Assembly: GCF_005862305.2 (NCBI RefSeq)
Contig: NZ_CP054021.1
Span: 4,815,501 to 4,879,500 of the forward strand
Direction: 5' to 3'
DNA from: Rhizobium indicum
Lineage (GTDB): Bacteria; Pseudomonadota; Alphaproteobacteria; Rhizobiales; Rhizobiaceae
Length of the DNA: 64,000 nt
Shown: one piece after another, positions 16,836 to 25,739 of the stretch
How positions within the stretch are numbered: the stretch's first letter is position 1
Layout of the letters: the number at the start of each line of letters is the position of its first letter
Position numbers and translations under genes: made by a program
Notes under the pieces: model-generated
Told to the model about the DNA's origin: nothing
Database searches by the model: none
The model's input: the letters and a program-made list of their open reading frames with translations, nothing else

Positions 16836-16935
16836 TCATCCGCCTGCCGGCACCTTCCCGCTGGGTAGAAGGGGGAATGAGGCGCCGCCGCAAGTCTCTT
16901 CTCCCCTCGGGGAGAAGGTGCCGGCAGGCGGATGA
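16836..16935. repeat. Rhizobial long inverted repeat
   Basis: Perfect 22-bp arms (16836-16857 and 16914-16935) flank a 56-base loop. The loop contains a second near-perfect palindrome at 16898-16917 (CTTCTCCCC/GGGGAGAAG). This CCTGCCGGCACCTTC-type sequence is typical of repeats found between rhizobial genes. It may end transcription of the histidine kinase. Confidence 0.7.
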
Positions 16936-17021
16936 AAGGGCGAAAGGAACGGAATTTATCCTATCTCTACAATATTTTACCGACAAAACATCATCATTCC
17001 TAACGCCAGGGAAGAGGAAAC

Positions 17022-17573
17022 ATGGCGACGATCCGCACACCACGCGAAGTGTATGATTTCTGGTTCGTGAGATGCGGCCCGGAGCTGTGGTTCCGCTCGA
17101 CGCCGGAACTCGACGTGGAGATCCGCGAAGGCTTCCGCGATACCCATCTGGCTCTTGCGGCCGGTGTTGGCGCCGAATGGCGGGGGGATGCGGAGAGCCG
17201 GCTGGCGGCTGTGATCGTGCTCGACCAGTTTCCTCGCAACATCTATCGCGGCACTGCGCTTGCCGTCGCGACCGATGGTCTGGCGCTTCGGGAAGCCAAG
17301 CTCGCGCTTGCATCGGGCGCCGATCAGGCGGTCGAGGCCGCATGCCGTACCTTTTTCTACATGCCGTTCGAACATGCCGAGGACCTTGGGGAGCAGGAGC
17401 GATCGGTGGAACTGTTCGACGCCCTCGGCGATGCGGAATATCTCGATTATGCGATCCGCCACCGCGACGTGATCGCCGCCTACGGCCGCTTTCCGCACCG
17501 CAATGCCATGCTCGGACGCGAGTCGACGGCTGAGGAATGCGACTATCTCTCCCGGCCCAATGCCGGTTTCTAA
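17022..17573 (+). CDS. DUF924 family protein
   Basis: This 183-residue protein has the full set of DUF924 signatures: opening VYDFWF, VLDQFPRNIYRGTA, FFYMPFEHAED, IRHRDVIAAYGRFPHRN and GRESTAEE near the C-terminus. The family is predicted to be an all-helical, TPR-like fold of unknown biochemical role. The ATG follows a GAGG site. The gene stands alone between an inverted repeat and the MscS gene. Function cannot be assigned further. Confidence 0.9.
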   Translation: MATIRTPREVYDFWFVRCGPELWFRSTPELDVEIREGFRDTHLALAAGVGAEWRGDAESRLAAVIVLDQFPRNIYRGTALAVATDGLALREAKLALASGADQAVEAACRTFFYMPFEHAEDLGEQERSVELFDALGDAEYLDYAIRHRDVIAAYGRFPHRNAMLGRESTAEECDYLSRPNAGF

Positions 17574-17665
17574 GGGTTTCCAGGGAGCTTCCGCCTTTCT
17601 GTCGCCTTTCTTTACTAAGACAAGCTGGCATTCTATTCCGACGACAACCTTTCCCGGAGGCGCTT

Positions 17666-20254
17666 TTGCGGCTGAGACCGATTCTGCTTCGCACCATTCT
17701 TCTGCTGACGCTGGCGGTCGCCGGCGCGCATTTCAAGGGTGCTGCGGCCTTCGCACAGGAGCCGCAGGCACCGGCGGCGGCGCAGGCACCGGCGGCGGCG
17801 CAGGCACCGGCGGCGGCGCAGGCACCGGCGGCGGCGCAGGCGCCGCTCGCCGATATGCCGTTCGACCAAGCGACAAAGGAAATCGACAAGGCGAAGGTCC
17901 AGCTGACGGCGCTTCAGGACGGCGTCAAGCAGAATGCCGACAATGACGATGCCCTGGTCGGGCTTGCGACCAAGGCCGACGAGCTCAGTCGCGCCGTCAT
18001 CACCATATCGGTCAATCTGAGGCCGCGTTTCGACCAGATCAAGAACCGGCTTGCCGAGATCGGCGATCCGCCGAAGGACGGGCAGCCGCCTGAAGCCGAG
18101 ATCGTCACCCAAGAGCGCAACGCGCTCGCCGCCGAACGCGCGCAGATCAACGCGCTGACGGGCGATGCCGAAAACCTCTCGATCACGGTGACGAAGCTCG
18201 TCAACGAGATTACCGAGATGCGGCGGCGGCTGTTTGCCGATACGCTGCTCAGACGCACCGAGATTTCGGTCTCGGTGCTCGACGATGCCGGCAGCGCCTT
18301 CGTGCACGAGGCCAGCGAATTCACGCAGGCTCTGTCGAGCTGGGCCACCTTCGTCTGGAAATTTAAGCGTTTCCCAATGTTTGCCGCGATCTTCCTGTCG
18401 CTCGCCGCGGCGCTGATCCTACTCTCCGGCAGTTACCGGCTGTTCGGCTCCTACCTGCGCCGCGACGAGGCTGTCGAGAATCCGTCCTATATCGGCCGGC
18501 TGTCGATCGCCTTCTGGTCGACGTTGATCCGCACGCTGGCGCTCTCGGTGCTGCTCGTTACTTCGTTCTTTTTCCTTAACGGGTTCAATGTGCTGAGGCC
18601 CGATATCGCGCCTGTCATCGGCGCCCTGTTCGGGGCGATCGGGCTTGTCTATTTCGTCGGCCGCTTCGTCAACGCCATCTTCGCGCCGCGCGAACCGCGC
18701 TGGCGGCTCGTGCGGCTTTCCAATCTCGGCGCGCGCTCGATCGGCTACTGCCTGCTGGCGATGGCGATCGTCAACGCGCTCGATTACCTCTTCGGCACGA
18801 TCGGCGAGGCGATGGGCTCGCCGCTGGTCTTGACCGTGGTCAGAAGCCTGATTGCTGCGCTGATCATCGGCCTGATCCTGATCGCGGTCTCCTTCGGCAG
18901 ACCGATGCTGGCGAAGAACGGCGATCCCGATGCGCCGGGACGGCATTGGCCTCGCGGCATGGCGATCATCCTGCGGGTCGTCGGCGCCGGCCTCATCCTC
19001 ACAGCGCTCACGGGTTATGTCGGGCTCGCGCGCTTCGTCGCCACGCAGCTCATCATCACCGGCGCGCTGGTCGCCACCATGTATGTCGGCCTGCTCTCCG
19101 GCAAGGCGATATCAAGGCAGGAAAGCTTCGGCGATACCTTCTTCGCAAGCTTCCTGACGCGTCGCTTCAAGCTCGGGCCGGTGGCGATCGATCAGGCTGG
19201 CCTGCTCGTCGGCCTTGCCATCTATGCGGTGGCGCTTCTCGTCGGCATCCCGCTGATCCTGCTGCTCTGGGGCTTCCATGTGCAGGATCTGCAGATTCTT
19301 GCCTATCGGCTGTTCACCGAGGTCAGGCTCGGCGGTATCAGCATCTCGCTGCTCGGCATCTGCACCGGCATTCTCTTGTTTGCCGGCGTCTACCTGCTGA
19401 CGCGCTGGCTGCAGCGCTGGCTCGATGGCAATGTGATGGCCAGAAGCCATGTCGATCTTGGCGTGCGCAATTCGGTCAAGACGGGCATCGGCTATCTCGG
19501 CGTCGGCATAGCAGCGATCATCGGCGTTTCGGCGGCCGGCATCGACCTGTCGAGCTTCGCGCTCGTCGCTTCCGCACTTTCGGTCGGTATCGGTTTCGGT
19601 CTGCAGAACATCGTCTCCAACTTCGTCTCCGGCCTGATCCTGCTCGTCGAACGGCCGTTCAAAGTCGGCGACCATGTCGTTTCCGGCACCGCCGAAGGTA
19701 TCGTCAAACGCATTTCGGTGCGCGCCACCGAGATCGAGACCTTCCGCAAGCAGTCGATCATCGTGCCGAATTCTGATTTGATCAACGGCCTCGTCGGCAA
19801 CTGGACGCACCGCAACAAGATCGGCCGCTCGGAAATCCCGGTTTCCGTCGCCTACAACGCCGATCCGCAGCAGGTGATGGACATCCTGCTGGAACTGACG
19901 GCCAAGATACCGCTCGTCATGCGCAATCCGGAGCCGCATGTCGAATTCCTGCGCTTCGGCCCCTATTCGCTGGATTTCGAGCTGCGTTTCTTCCTCGCCG
20001 ACATGGGTGACGGCATGGCGGTGCGCAACAATCTCAGGATCGAGATCCTTAAGCGCTTCAAGGCCGAGGGCATCGAGATCCCGCTGCCACAGACCGATCT
20101 TACCATCCATCGAGAGGCTCGTCCCGCGCTTGCCGATGCGGGCAGGGATCAACCCAACGAGCAGGAAAACTCGGCGGACACGCCCATGGAGGAGGAAGAG
20201 CAGCCGGTGCGGCAATTGCGCAGCAAGACGGCGGACGGCAATCGGAAAGGCTGA
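17666..20254 (+). CDS. Large MscS-family mechanosensitive channel (DUF3772 type)
   Basis: This 862-residue protein has a signal peptide (ending near AAAFAQ), an Ala/Pro/Gln repeat, and a periplasmic coiled domain of about 200 residues (DUF3772-like). It then has about ten membrane segments and the MscS core. The pore helix region reads SALSVGIGFGLQNIVSNF, followed by the beta domain (LVERPFKVGDHV, IVPNSDLI) and the C-terminal alpha-beta cage. It would open under membrane tension and protect against osmotic downshock. The TTG start at 17666 is chosen because GGAGG precedes it by five bases. The longer start at 17537 overlaps the DUF924 gene. The acidic C-terminal tail is variable. Confidence 0.92.
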   Translation: MRLRPILLRTILLLTLAVAGAHFKGAAAFAQEPQAPAAAQAPAAAQAPAAAQAPAAAQAPLADMPFDQATKEIDKAKVQLTALQDGVKQNADNDDALVGLATKADELSRAVITISVNLRPRFDQIKNRLAEIGDPPKDGQPPEAEIVTQERNALAAERAQINALTGDAENLSITVTKLVNEITEMRRRLFADTLLRRTEISVSVLDDAGSAFVHEASEFTQALSSWATFVWKFKRFPMFAAIFLSLAAALILLSGSYRLFGSYLRRDEAVENPSYIGRLSIAFWSTLIRTLALSVLLVTSFFFLNGFNVLRPDIAPVIGALFGAIGLVYFVGRFVNAIFAPREPRWRLVRLSNLGARSIGYCLLAMAIVNALDYLFGTIGEAMGSPLVLTVVRSLIAALIIGLILIAVSFGRPMLAKNGDPDAPGRHWPRGMAIILRVVGAGLILTALTGYVGLARFVATQLIITGALVATMYVGLLSGKAISRQESFGDTFFASFLTRRFKLGPVAIDQAGLLVGLAIYAVALLVGIPLILLLWGFHVQDLQILAYRLFTEVRLGGISISLLGICTGILLFAGVYLLTRWLQRWLDGNVMARSHVDLGVRNSVKTGIGYLGVGIAAIIGVSAAGIDLSSFALVASALSVGIGFGLQNIVSNFVSGLILLVERPFKVGDHVVSGTAEGIVKRISVRATEIETFRKQSIIVPNSDLINGLVGNWTHRNKIGRSEIPVSVAYNADPQQVMDILLELTAKIPLVMRNPEPHVEFLRFGPYSLDFELRFFLADMGDGMAVRNNLRIEILKRFKAEGIEIPLPQTDLTIHREARPALADAGRDQPNEQENSADTPMEEEEQPVRQLRSKTADGNRKG
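17764..17835 (+). repeat. Four tandem 18-bp repeats inside the MscS gene
   Basis: Four identical 18-bp units (beginning GCAGGCACCGGCGGC) encode QAPAAA repeats just after the signal peptide of the channel. The exact identity points to slippage, so copy number may vary among strains. It would change linker length in the periplasm without frameshift. Confidence 0.9.
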
Positions 20255-20366
20255 ACGGGTCATTCAGCCATCATTCACAGCTATATGTGCATGATCTCCA
20301 CTATCGGGATCGCTGCCGGGGGCAGCACCGATCGTTCGAGGGGAGGGCGCGCCAGCGCCGCCGCAC

Positions 20367-20633
20367 ATGATGGCAAGGTTTGCCGCCGTTCTGCTTATCC
20401 CGCTGCTTGCCGCACCCGCGGCTGAAGCGGCATCCATCACCAACACCGATCCAGCCGCCGTCGTGCTCGTCATCACCGAGAGCGGCCAGCGCGTCGAGGT
20501 CGTGGTCGATGCCGGCGCTTCGGAAAACCTCTGTGCTTCCGGCTGCTTCATGACAACGCCCGACGGCGACCGCATCGGACTCGACGGCGGCGAGACGATC
20601 GACATCGTCAAGGGCTCGGCCGTCGTCAAGTAG
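20367..20633 (+). CDS. Small secreted protein of unknown function
   Basis: This 88-residue protein has a clear signal peptide (FAAVLLIPLLAAPAAEA) and a mature part of about 66 residues. The mature part is acidic and beta-rich, with two cysteines in LCASGC that could form a disulfide. It is likely periplasmic. It ends 22 bp from the convergent MFS gene of the arsenic operon. No family was recognised. Confidence 0.7.
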   Translation: MMARFAAVLLIPLLAAPAAEAASITNTDPAAVVLVITESGQRVEVVVDAGASENLCASGCFMTTPDGDRIGLDGGETIDIVKGSAVVK

Positions 20634-20654
20634 CGCCCGTCCTGATTAATGCGC

Positions 20655-21887
20655 TCAAGCTTCTCGGGGATGGGGAACAGTTTCCGGCCGGGCAACCGGG
20701 CGCGTCAGCCGCATAATGGCGAAGAATGCGGCTACGGCGACGGTGCTGAGCAATGCAGCGATCGACAGCGACCACGATACGCCGAGATTACCCATCAGGA
20801 AGGCGAGCGCGAACGGCGCCATCGAGGAGACGACGAGACGGACCGACATGATTTGTCCTTGCCGCCGGCCGTAGCCATCGCTTCCGAAGAGCGCGAGCGG
20901 CAAGGTTCCGTAGACGATGCTGTTAAGGCCAGAGCCGAGGCCGAAGACGACGGCGAAGACCAGCGCGCCCGGCACCGAGGGTGCGGTGGCGATAAGGATG
21001 ACAAGGGCTGCCGGCAGCAGGATGGCGCAGATGATCGCCAGCATCACTTGCGACAAGCTCTCGCCGAAGACCATGTTGATGAGGCGGCTCAGCACCTGTG
21101 ACGGACCGAAGAGCGTCCCGACCACCACTGCCATGGCGCCGAGGCCGAGTGCCGACATGACAGGCACCATGTGAACCAGAAGTGCCGAGTTCACGAAGCT
21201 TTCCAAAGCAAAGCCCGTCACCATCAGGATAAAGGCCGGCCTGCGCACCGACGGCGGAAGGCTCGGCTCGACGCGTTTTGCGGTTTCGTGTGCATGTCGT
21301 CTCTTGGTTTGGCTGACGCCATGGGAGAGCCAAGCATGAATGGGAAGGCAGACGACGAGATTGAGCGCGGCGAAGATCAGATAGACGTTCTGCCATGAGA
21401 GATGCGCATGCAGCGCCGTGGTGATCGGCCAGAAGATGGTCGAGGCGAAGCCGGCGATCAGCGTCAGGTAGGTGATGCTGCGCTGTGCGACCTGCGGCCT
21501 GATCTGCACGAGCAGGGCGAAGGCTGCGCCATATTGCACCAGGTTCGAGGCGATCTCGATGCCGATCAATGCCGCGACGAAAGCGATCTTTCCCGGCGCG
21601 AAGGCGCAGGCGACGAGGGCGGCGGCGGCAATCGCCGAGCCTGATGTCATGATCCTGCCGGCGCCGAAGCGATCGATCCACGTGCCGATGAGAGGTGCGG
21701 CCAGACCGCCGATCAGAAGGGCCGCGGAGAGCGCGCCGAAGATCCATTCCGATGACCAGCCGAGATCACGGGCCATGTCGGGGGCGAGGATGCTGAAGCT
21801 GTAATAGAGCGATCCATATCCGATGATCTGCGTCAGCCCGAGCGCGGCGATGGCCGCTACCGGCGGTCGTTCGGTGCTGATTGTCAT
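20655..21887 (-). CDS. MFS efflux transporter of the arsenic operon (ArsK-like)
   Basis: This 410-residue 12-helix MFS protein has motif A around [13 protein letters not shown]. It is the last gene of the ars operon and overlaps arsH by four bases (ATGA), so an arsenical efflux role is inferred from context. Rhizobial/Agrobacterium ars operons contain an MFS pump called ArsK that exports As(III), Sb(III) and trivalent organoarsenicals. Whether this is a true ArsK orthologue needs a tree. No ArsB or Acr3 pump is present, so this gene and AqpS are the only arsenic exits here. Confidence 0.8.
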   Translation of the reverse strand: MTISTERPPVAAIAALGLTQIIGYGSLYYSFSILAPDMARDLGWSSEWIFGALSAALLIGGLAAPLIGTWIDRFGAGRIMTSGSAIAAAALVACAFAPGKIAFVAALIGIEIASNLVQYGAAFALLVQIRPQVAQRSITYLTLIAGFASTIFWPITTALHAHLSWQNVYLIFAALNLVVCLPIHAWLSHGVSQTKRRHAHETAKRVEPSLPPSVRRPAFILMVTGFALESFVNSALLVHMVPVMSALGLGAMAVVVGTLFGPSQVLSRLINMVFGESLSQVMLAIICAILLPAALVILIATAPSVPGALVFAVVFGLGSGLNSIVYGTLPLALFGSDGYGRRQGQIMSVRLVVSSMAPFALAFLMGNLGVSWSLSIAALLSTVAVAAFFAIMRLTRPVARPETVPHPREA

Positions 21888-22609
21888 AGGGATCTGAGGC
21901 TCACACGCTGTTCGAGCTTTTCGACTTCTTCCTTCCGCTCGCTGTAGCGGTCGGTCAGATAGTTCGAGGCATCACGGGTCAGCAGCGTGAACTTCACCAG
22001 CTCCTCGCAGACGTCGACGACGCGGTCGTAATAGGACGAGGGTTTCATACGGCCGTCCGCGTCGAATTCCTGGAAAGCTTTGGCGACCGAGGACTGATTG
22101 GGGATAGTGATCATCCGCATCCAACGGCCAAGAATGCGGAGCTGGCTTATCGCATTGAAGGACTGGGAGCCGCCGGAGACCTGCATCACCGCCAGCGTCT
22201 TGCCTTGCGTCGGCCGGACCGAGCCGACCGACAATGGAATCCAGTCGATCTGCGCTTTCATGATGCCGGTCATCGCGCCATGACGTTCGGGGCTGACCCA
22301 TACCTGGCCTTCAGACCATGCCGACAATTCACGCAGCTCCTGAACTTTTGGGTGGCTCGCCGGCGCCGCATCAGGCAGCGGCAGACCTTCCGGATTGAAG
22401 ATGCGCACTTCGCAGCCGAAATATTCGAGCAGCCGCGCGGCCTCCTGTGCGAGGAAGCGGCTGTAGGACACTGCTCGCAGGGAGCCATAAAGGATCAAGA
22501 TGCGCGGCTTGTGCGTCGAGAACGCCGGCCTGAGCGCGTCCATATCCGGTTGATGCAGATGCATCGGCGATACGGCAGGCAGATCAGACAATGCGCTTGC
22601 CTCCGGCAT
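21884..22609 (-). CDS. arsH: Organoarsenical oxidase/NADPH-dependent FMN reductase ArsH
   Basis: This 241-residue flavoprotein shows the ArsH signatures: [17 protein letters not shown] (FMN phosphate loop), [20 protein letters not shown] and [15 protein letters not shown]. ArsH oxidises trivalent methyl- and aryl-arsenicals to the less toxic pentavalent forms, using FMN and NADPH. The start at 22609 overlaps arsC by 26 bp. The ATG at 22564, which avoids the overlap, is possible, as neither has a strong ribosome site. It is sixth in the operon. Confidence 0.95.
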   Translation of the reverse strand: MPEASALSDLPAVSPMHLHQPDMDALRPAFSTHKPRILILYGSLRAVSYSRFLAQEAARLLEYFGCEVRIFNPEGLPLPDAAPASHPKVQELRELSAWSEGQVWVSPERHGAMTGIMKAQIDWIPLSVGSVRPTQGKTLAVMQVSGGSQSFNAISQLRILGRWMRMITIPNQSSVAKAFQEFDADGRMKPSSYYDRVVDVCEELVKFTLLTRDASNYLTDRYSERKEEVEKLEQRVSLRSL

Positions 22610-23012
22610 CGAGCACTTTCTCGCCGTCCTCCTTGGTGAAGGCGCCCTGATGCGTCTCCGGCAGGATTTCGAGGACAAGTTCCGACGGCCGCGACAGGCG
22701 CGTGCCGAGCGGCGTGATGACGAAGGGCCGGTTGATCAGGATCGGATCTTTCAGCATCGCGTCGAGCAATTGCTCGTCGGTAAGATCAGGGTTGTCGAGG
22801 CCGAGCTCCGCATAGGGCGTGCCCTTTTCGCGGATCGCCTCGCGAACGCTCAAACCTGCATCCGCAATCACCTTGATTAGCTGCTCGCGCGACGGCGGGT
22901 TTTTCATATATTCGATAACGTTCGGCTCAATGCCGGCGTTCTGGATCATCGCAAGCGTGTTGCGCGAAGTGCCGCATTCGGGGTTGTGATAGATCGTAAC
23001 ATCTATGGTCAT
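22584..23012 (-). CDS. arsC: Glutaredoxin-coupled arsenate reductase ArsC
   Basis: This 142-residue protein of the ArsC/Spx thioredoxin fold has the catalytic cysteine at residue 13 in [11 protein letters not shown]. The arginines that bind arsenate are in the region [20 protein letters not shown]. It reduces arsenate to arsenite with glutathione and glutaredoxin in the cytoplasm. It is coupled to aqpS by an ATGA overlap. The operon also encodes an LMW-phosphatase-type reductase, so two unrelated arsenate reductases are co-expressed. Confidence 0.95.
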   Translation of the reverse strand: MTIDVTIYHNPECGTSRNTLAMIQNAGIEPNVIEYMKNPPSREQLIKVIADAGLSVREAIREKGTPYAELGLDNPDLTDEQLLDAMLKDPILINRPFVITPLGTRLSRPSELVLEILPETHQGAFTKEDGEKVLDAGGKRIV

Positions 23013-23716
23013 GAGGCGGATTCCGTCTTGGTGAGGGTTTCAGGATCGCGGGCTTCCATCAGCAGCCATCCCGCAAGGATCAGCGCCAGCAAGGCGCCGA
23101 GGACTTCAGCGGCTATAAAGCCCGGTAGATCGATCGCGCGGATGCCGGAAAAGGTGTGCGTCAGCGATCGAGCAATCGCGACGGCGGGATTGGCAAAGGA
23201 CGTGGAGGCGGTGAACCAATAGGCGGCGGTGATATAAAGGCCGACCAGCCATGCCACGGCATCGGCGCGATAGCGCACACCGGCTAAGATGACGAAGACG
23301 AGGCCGAAGGTTGCCGTCACTTCAGAGAGCCATTGCGCGCCGCCGGTGCGCACGGTTTCCGAGGCCTGCAGCACGGGAAGGGCGAACATCGCATGAGCGA
23401 GCATCGTCCCGGCAATGCCGCCGACGATCTGCGCCGCGATATAGGCGGGAAGGGAGGAGGCAGGCAGTTCGCGCCGGAGCGCAAACACCAGCGACACGAC
23501 CGGATTGAAATGAGCCCCGGAAATCGGGCCTAAGATCGTGATCAGGACGACGAGGATTGCCCCCGTTGCCAGCGTATTGCCGAGCAGCGCAAGCGCCGTA
23601 TCGTCCGTCAGGCTATCCGCCATGATGCCCGAGCCGACGACGGTTGCTACGAGCAGCATCGTGCCGAGCGCTTCGGCGACCAGTCGTCGAGACGGGGGGA
23701 ACACCGGCGCGCTCAT
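23009..23716 (-). CDS. aqpS: Aquaglyceroporin AqpS (arsenite channel)
   Basis: This 235-residue MIP-family channel has six membrane segments and two half-helix motifs: HFNPVVS (an NPV variant of the first NPA box) and FANPAVAIAR. In Sinorhizobium meliloti AqpS replaces the usual ArsB pump and lets arsenite formed by ArsC flow out down its gradient. The same logic fits here. The ATG at 23716 overlaps arsN2 (ATGA). The longer ORF start at 23758 would run into arsN2 and is rejected. Confidence 0.93.
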   Translation of the reverse strand: MSAPVFPPSRRLVAEALGTMLLVATVVGSGIMADSLTDDTALALLGNTLATGAILVVLITILGPISGAHFNPVVSLVFALRRELPASSLPAYIAAQIVGGIAGTMLAHAMFALPVLQASETVRTGGAQWLSEVTATFGLVFVILAGVRYRADAVAWLVGLYITAAYWFTASTSFANPAVAIARSLTHTFSGIRAIDLPGFIAAEVLGALLALILAGWLLMEARDPETLTKTESAS

Positions 23717-24156
23717 GCCGGCAGGCTCCGGACCATCAAGGCGGCCGATGCCGGGCACAGGCTTGCGGCCTGCCGCGTCGTCAGAATCTCGGCCGGCGCT
23801 TCATCACGGGCGATCGAACGAAAACCGAGCGATTGAAAGAAGGGGGCGGCTGTTTCTGTCAACAGATAGGCGGCAGTTGCGCCTTTCCTTTGGGCCTGAT
23901 CGAGCAGGCCACGGGTGATCGCATGGCCGAAGCCAAAACCTTGCTGATCGGACAGCACGACAATGGAACGCAGGAGTACAGTCTCGCCATAGAGTTCCAG
24001 CCCGCCGAAGCCGACCGTCTCGCCGCCACGTGAAAACCGATAGAAGCTTCGGCCGGCGTCTGTGAGGTCATCGACCGGAAGCCCGGCGCCTGCGAGCGCG
24101 CCGCGAAGTCTGTCGTCGTGCCCTTCCAAGGCCTGCTGGTTCAATTCGAAACCCAT
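23713..24156 (-). CDS. arsN2: Arsenic-resistance GNAT acetyltransferase ArsN2
   Basis: This 147-residue GNAT-fold protein has an acetyl-CoA pyrophosphate loop around SDQQGFGFGHAITRG, then AAYLLTETAAPFFQSLGF and a C-terminal SLCPASAALM, a pattern I associate with the ArsN2 family of ars operons. The related ArsN1 acetylates the antibiotic arsinothricin. The substrate of ArsN2 is less certain. It is translationally coupled on both sides (1-base overlap upstream, ATGA downstream). The family call is confident; the substrate is open. Confidence 0.85.
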   Translation of the reverse strand: MGFELNQQALEGHDDRLRGALAGAGLPVDDLTDAGRSFYRFSRGGETVGFGGLELYGETVLLRSIVVLSDQQGFGFGHAITRGLLDQAQRKGATAAYLLTETAAPFFQSLGFRSIARDEAPAEILTTRQAASLCPASAALMVRSLPA

Positions 24157-24686
24157 CAGCTCGCCTTGGGCTGTTTAATGCTGGCGCCTTCCATTGTGCC
24201 GATCTGGCGCAGGTGCGATTCCAGGGCGAGCTTGTCGATCGAGGAAAGAGGCAGGCTCAAAAAGGCGCTGATCCGGTTCTTGAGGAAGCGGGCGGCCTGC
24301 GCGAAAGCGCGGCCTTTGTCGACTTCGCTGCCCTCGACGACAGCGGGGTCCTCGACGCCCCAATGGGCGGTCATCGGATGACCGATCCAGACGGGACAAG
24401 CCTCGCCGGCAGCGCTGTCGCAAACCGTAAAGATGAAGTCCATCTCCGGAGCGCCCGGTTCGGCGAATTCGTCCCAGCTCTTCGAGCGGAAACCGACTGT
24501 TGGGTAGCCCTGCGCTGCAAGCTCCTTCAGCGCATAGGGATTGACTTCACCCTTCGGCTGACTGCCGGCCGAATAGGCCTTGAATCGACCCTTGCCTTCG
24601 GTCTCCAGGATGGATTCCGCCAGGATCGAGCGGGCAGAATTGCCCGTGCAGAGAAAGAGCACATTGTAAACGCGGTCAGGGGTCAT
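24156..24686 (-). CDS. LMW-phosphatase-type (thioredoxin-coupled-like) arsenate reductase
   Basis: This 176-residue low-molecular-weight phosphatase fold has the P-loop CTGNSAR (Cys 13, Arg 19) and two more cysteines at 89 and 97 (TVCDSAAGEACPVW). These would form the relay of S. aureus-type ArsC, and the general acid is in VEDPAVV. This architecture reduces arsenate by thioredoxin rather than glutaredoxin. It is the second operon gene, overlapping arsR by four bases. The C-terminal ~30 residues extend beyond the common core. Confidence 0.88.
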   Translation of the reverse strand: MTPDRVYNVLFLCTGNSARSILAESILETEGKGRFKAYSAGSQPKGEVNPYALKELAAQGYPTVGFRSKSWDEFAEPGAPEMDFIFTVCDSAAGEACPVWIGHPMTAHWGVEDPAVVEGSEVDKGRAFAQAARFLKNRISAFLSLPLSSIDKLALESHLRQIGTMEGASIKQPKAS

Positions 24687-25039
24687 TGCAGTTTCTCCTT
24701 CATTTTAGGGGTACAGCAGGCCGCAACCTCCGCGGCAGGTGCGCAGATTTCCGGATGCCCGGAACAGCAATCTTCCATCAGGAAGCGAACCAAGCCGCCA
24801 AGCGCCTCGTAGTTCGCGGTGTAAATGATCGACCGGGATTCACGCTGCTGCGCGATCAGGCCCGACCGTTCGAGCTCCTTCAGGTGGAAGGAGATATTAG
24901 AGGGCGAGACCTCCGCCTTTTCAGCGATCGCGCCTGCCGCCATGCCGTCGGGACCCGAAACTACGAGCATGCGGACGATGTGAAGGCGGGTTTCCTGCGA
25001 GAGCGCGCCGAATGCGATGAGGGCTTGACGTTGATCCAT
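24683..25039 (-). CDS. arsR: Arsenite-responsive ArsR-family repressor
   Basis: This 118-residue winged-helix protein has recognition helix SPSNISFHLKELERSG and wing RESRSIIYTA. It has no ELCVCDL-type metal box in the DNA-reading helix. Instead it has C-terminal cysteines 91, 92 and 99 and a pair at 108-109 (DCCSGHPEIC, AACC). These resemble the C-terminal As(III) sites of rhizobial/Agrobacterium ArsR. It should repress the divergent promoters and release DNA on arsenite. It is the first gene of the operon. Confidence 0.93.
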   Translation of the reverse strand: MDQRQALIAFGALSQETRLHIVRMLVVSGPDGMAAGAIAEKAEVSPSNISFHLKELERSGLIAQQRESRSIIYTANYEALGGLVRFLMEDCCSGHPEICAPAAEVAACCTPKMKEKLQ

Positions 25040-25041
25040 AT

Positions 25042-25065
25042 TTCAATAATCCTTGAATCATTGAA
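25042..25065. promoter_or_regulatory. Likely ArsR operator between arsR and the DUF6428 gene
   Basis: A 24-base AT-rich imperfect palindrome with perfect outer arms (TTCAAT ... ATTGAA) contains an inner TCAA-N6-TTGA. This fits the ArsR family preference for TCAA/TTGA half-sites. It fills nearly all of the 42-bp divergent gap, so one operator would control both transcripts. Confidence 0.7.
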
Positions 25066-25081
25066 ACGAGGATTAGCGCAA

Positions 25082-25606
25082 ATGAACGTCATCGACAACA
25101 GCAAAATTCAAGAGAACGACATCGATCTCGGCCTGCTGCTCAGTGTGCTTACCGGCGCCAAGGATTCTCCGCTGATTTTCTATTATGACGGCAAGGCGGT
25201 GAAGCCTGGCTATCATGTCACCGAGGTCAAGGCGGGCCAATTCTCAGGCCTGGATTGCGGCGCCAATCCCGAAGCGTGGGCGGAAATCTTCATCCAGCTC
25301 TGGGATATCGAGGAAGCCGACCGCACGCATATGCCGGCCGGCAAGTTCCATGCAATCATCCGCAAGGTTTCCGATCATGTGCAACTGGATGGTTCGGCGA
25401 AGCTGACCTTCGAAGTCAGCGACGGCGTGCGGCCAATGCAGCTTTATTGCGCGGCGATGCCGGTTCTTCGCGCCGGCGCCGTCCATGTTACGCTTTCGCC
25501 GCGGCCGGCAAGCTGCAAGCCGCGCGATCGCTGGCTGGCAGAGGAAAACAGCAGGGCGGCGGCCTGCTGCGGGCCACAAGCGGCAGCGAGCGGCTGCTGT
25601 GCGTAA
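25082..25606 (+). CDS. DUF6428 family protein, divergent from the ars operon
   Basis: The 174-residue protein begins at the ATG at 25082 after a GAGG site and matches my memory of DUF6428 proteins often found beside arsR. It has a beta-rich core (SPLIFYYDGKAVKPGYHVTE, AKLTFEVSDG) and a cysteine-rich tail (CKPRDRW ... ACCGPQ ... GCCA) that could bind As(III) or another soft metal. The shared operator with arsR suggests arsenite induction. Function is unknown. A chaperone or sink for arsenite is an inference from the tail only. Confidence 0.8.
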   Translation: MNVIDNSKIQENDIDLGLLLSVLTGAKDSPLIFYYDGKAVKPGYHVTEVKAGQFSGLDCGANPEAWAEIFIQLWDIEEADRTHMPAGKFHAIIRKVSDHVQLDGSAKLTFEVSDGVRPMQLYCAAMPVLRAGAVHVTLSPRPASCKPRDRWLAEENSRAAACCGPQAAASGCCA

Positions 25607-25658
25607 CGACACATAAGATCGCGCGGCAGGGCAGAGTGGCAGAGAGATCGGAAGTGTA

Positions 25659-25687
25659 TTGACTGACCACCAGTCAGTGATGTAGAT
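25659..25687 (+). promoter_or_regulatory. Promoter overlapped by a TetR-type operator
   Basis: A -35-like TTGACT (25659-25664) and a -10-like GTAGAT (25682-25687) are separated by 17 bases. An inverted repeat TGACTG-N5-CAGTCA (25660-25676) overlaps the -35 and the spacer. TGACTG/CAGTCA palindromes are typical of TetR-family sites. The TetR gene is second in the transcript that starts here, so self-repression is likely. Confidence 0.65.
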
Positions 25688-25739
25688 GGAGGCTGCCGGT
25701 GGTATGCCGGCGGCATCCAGTTCACATCCGGAGATCGCC

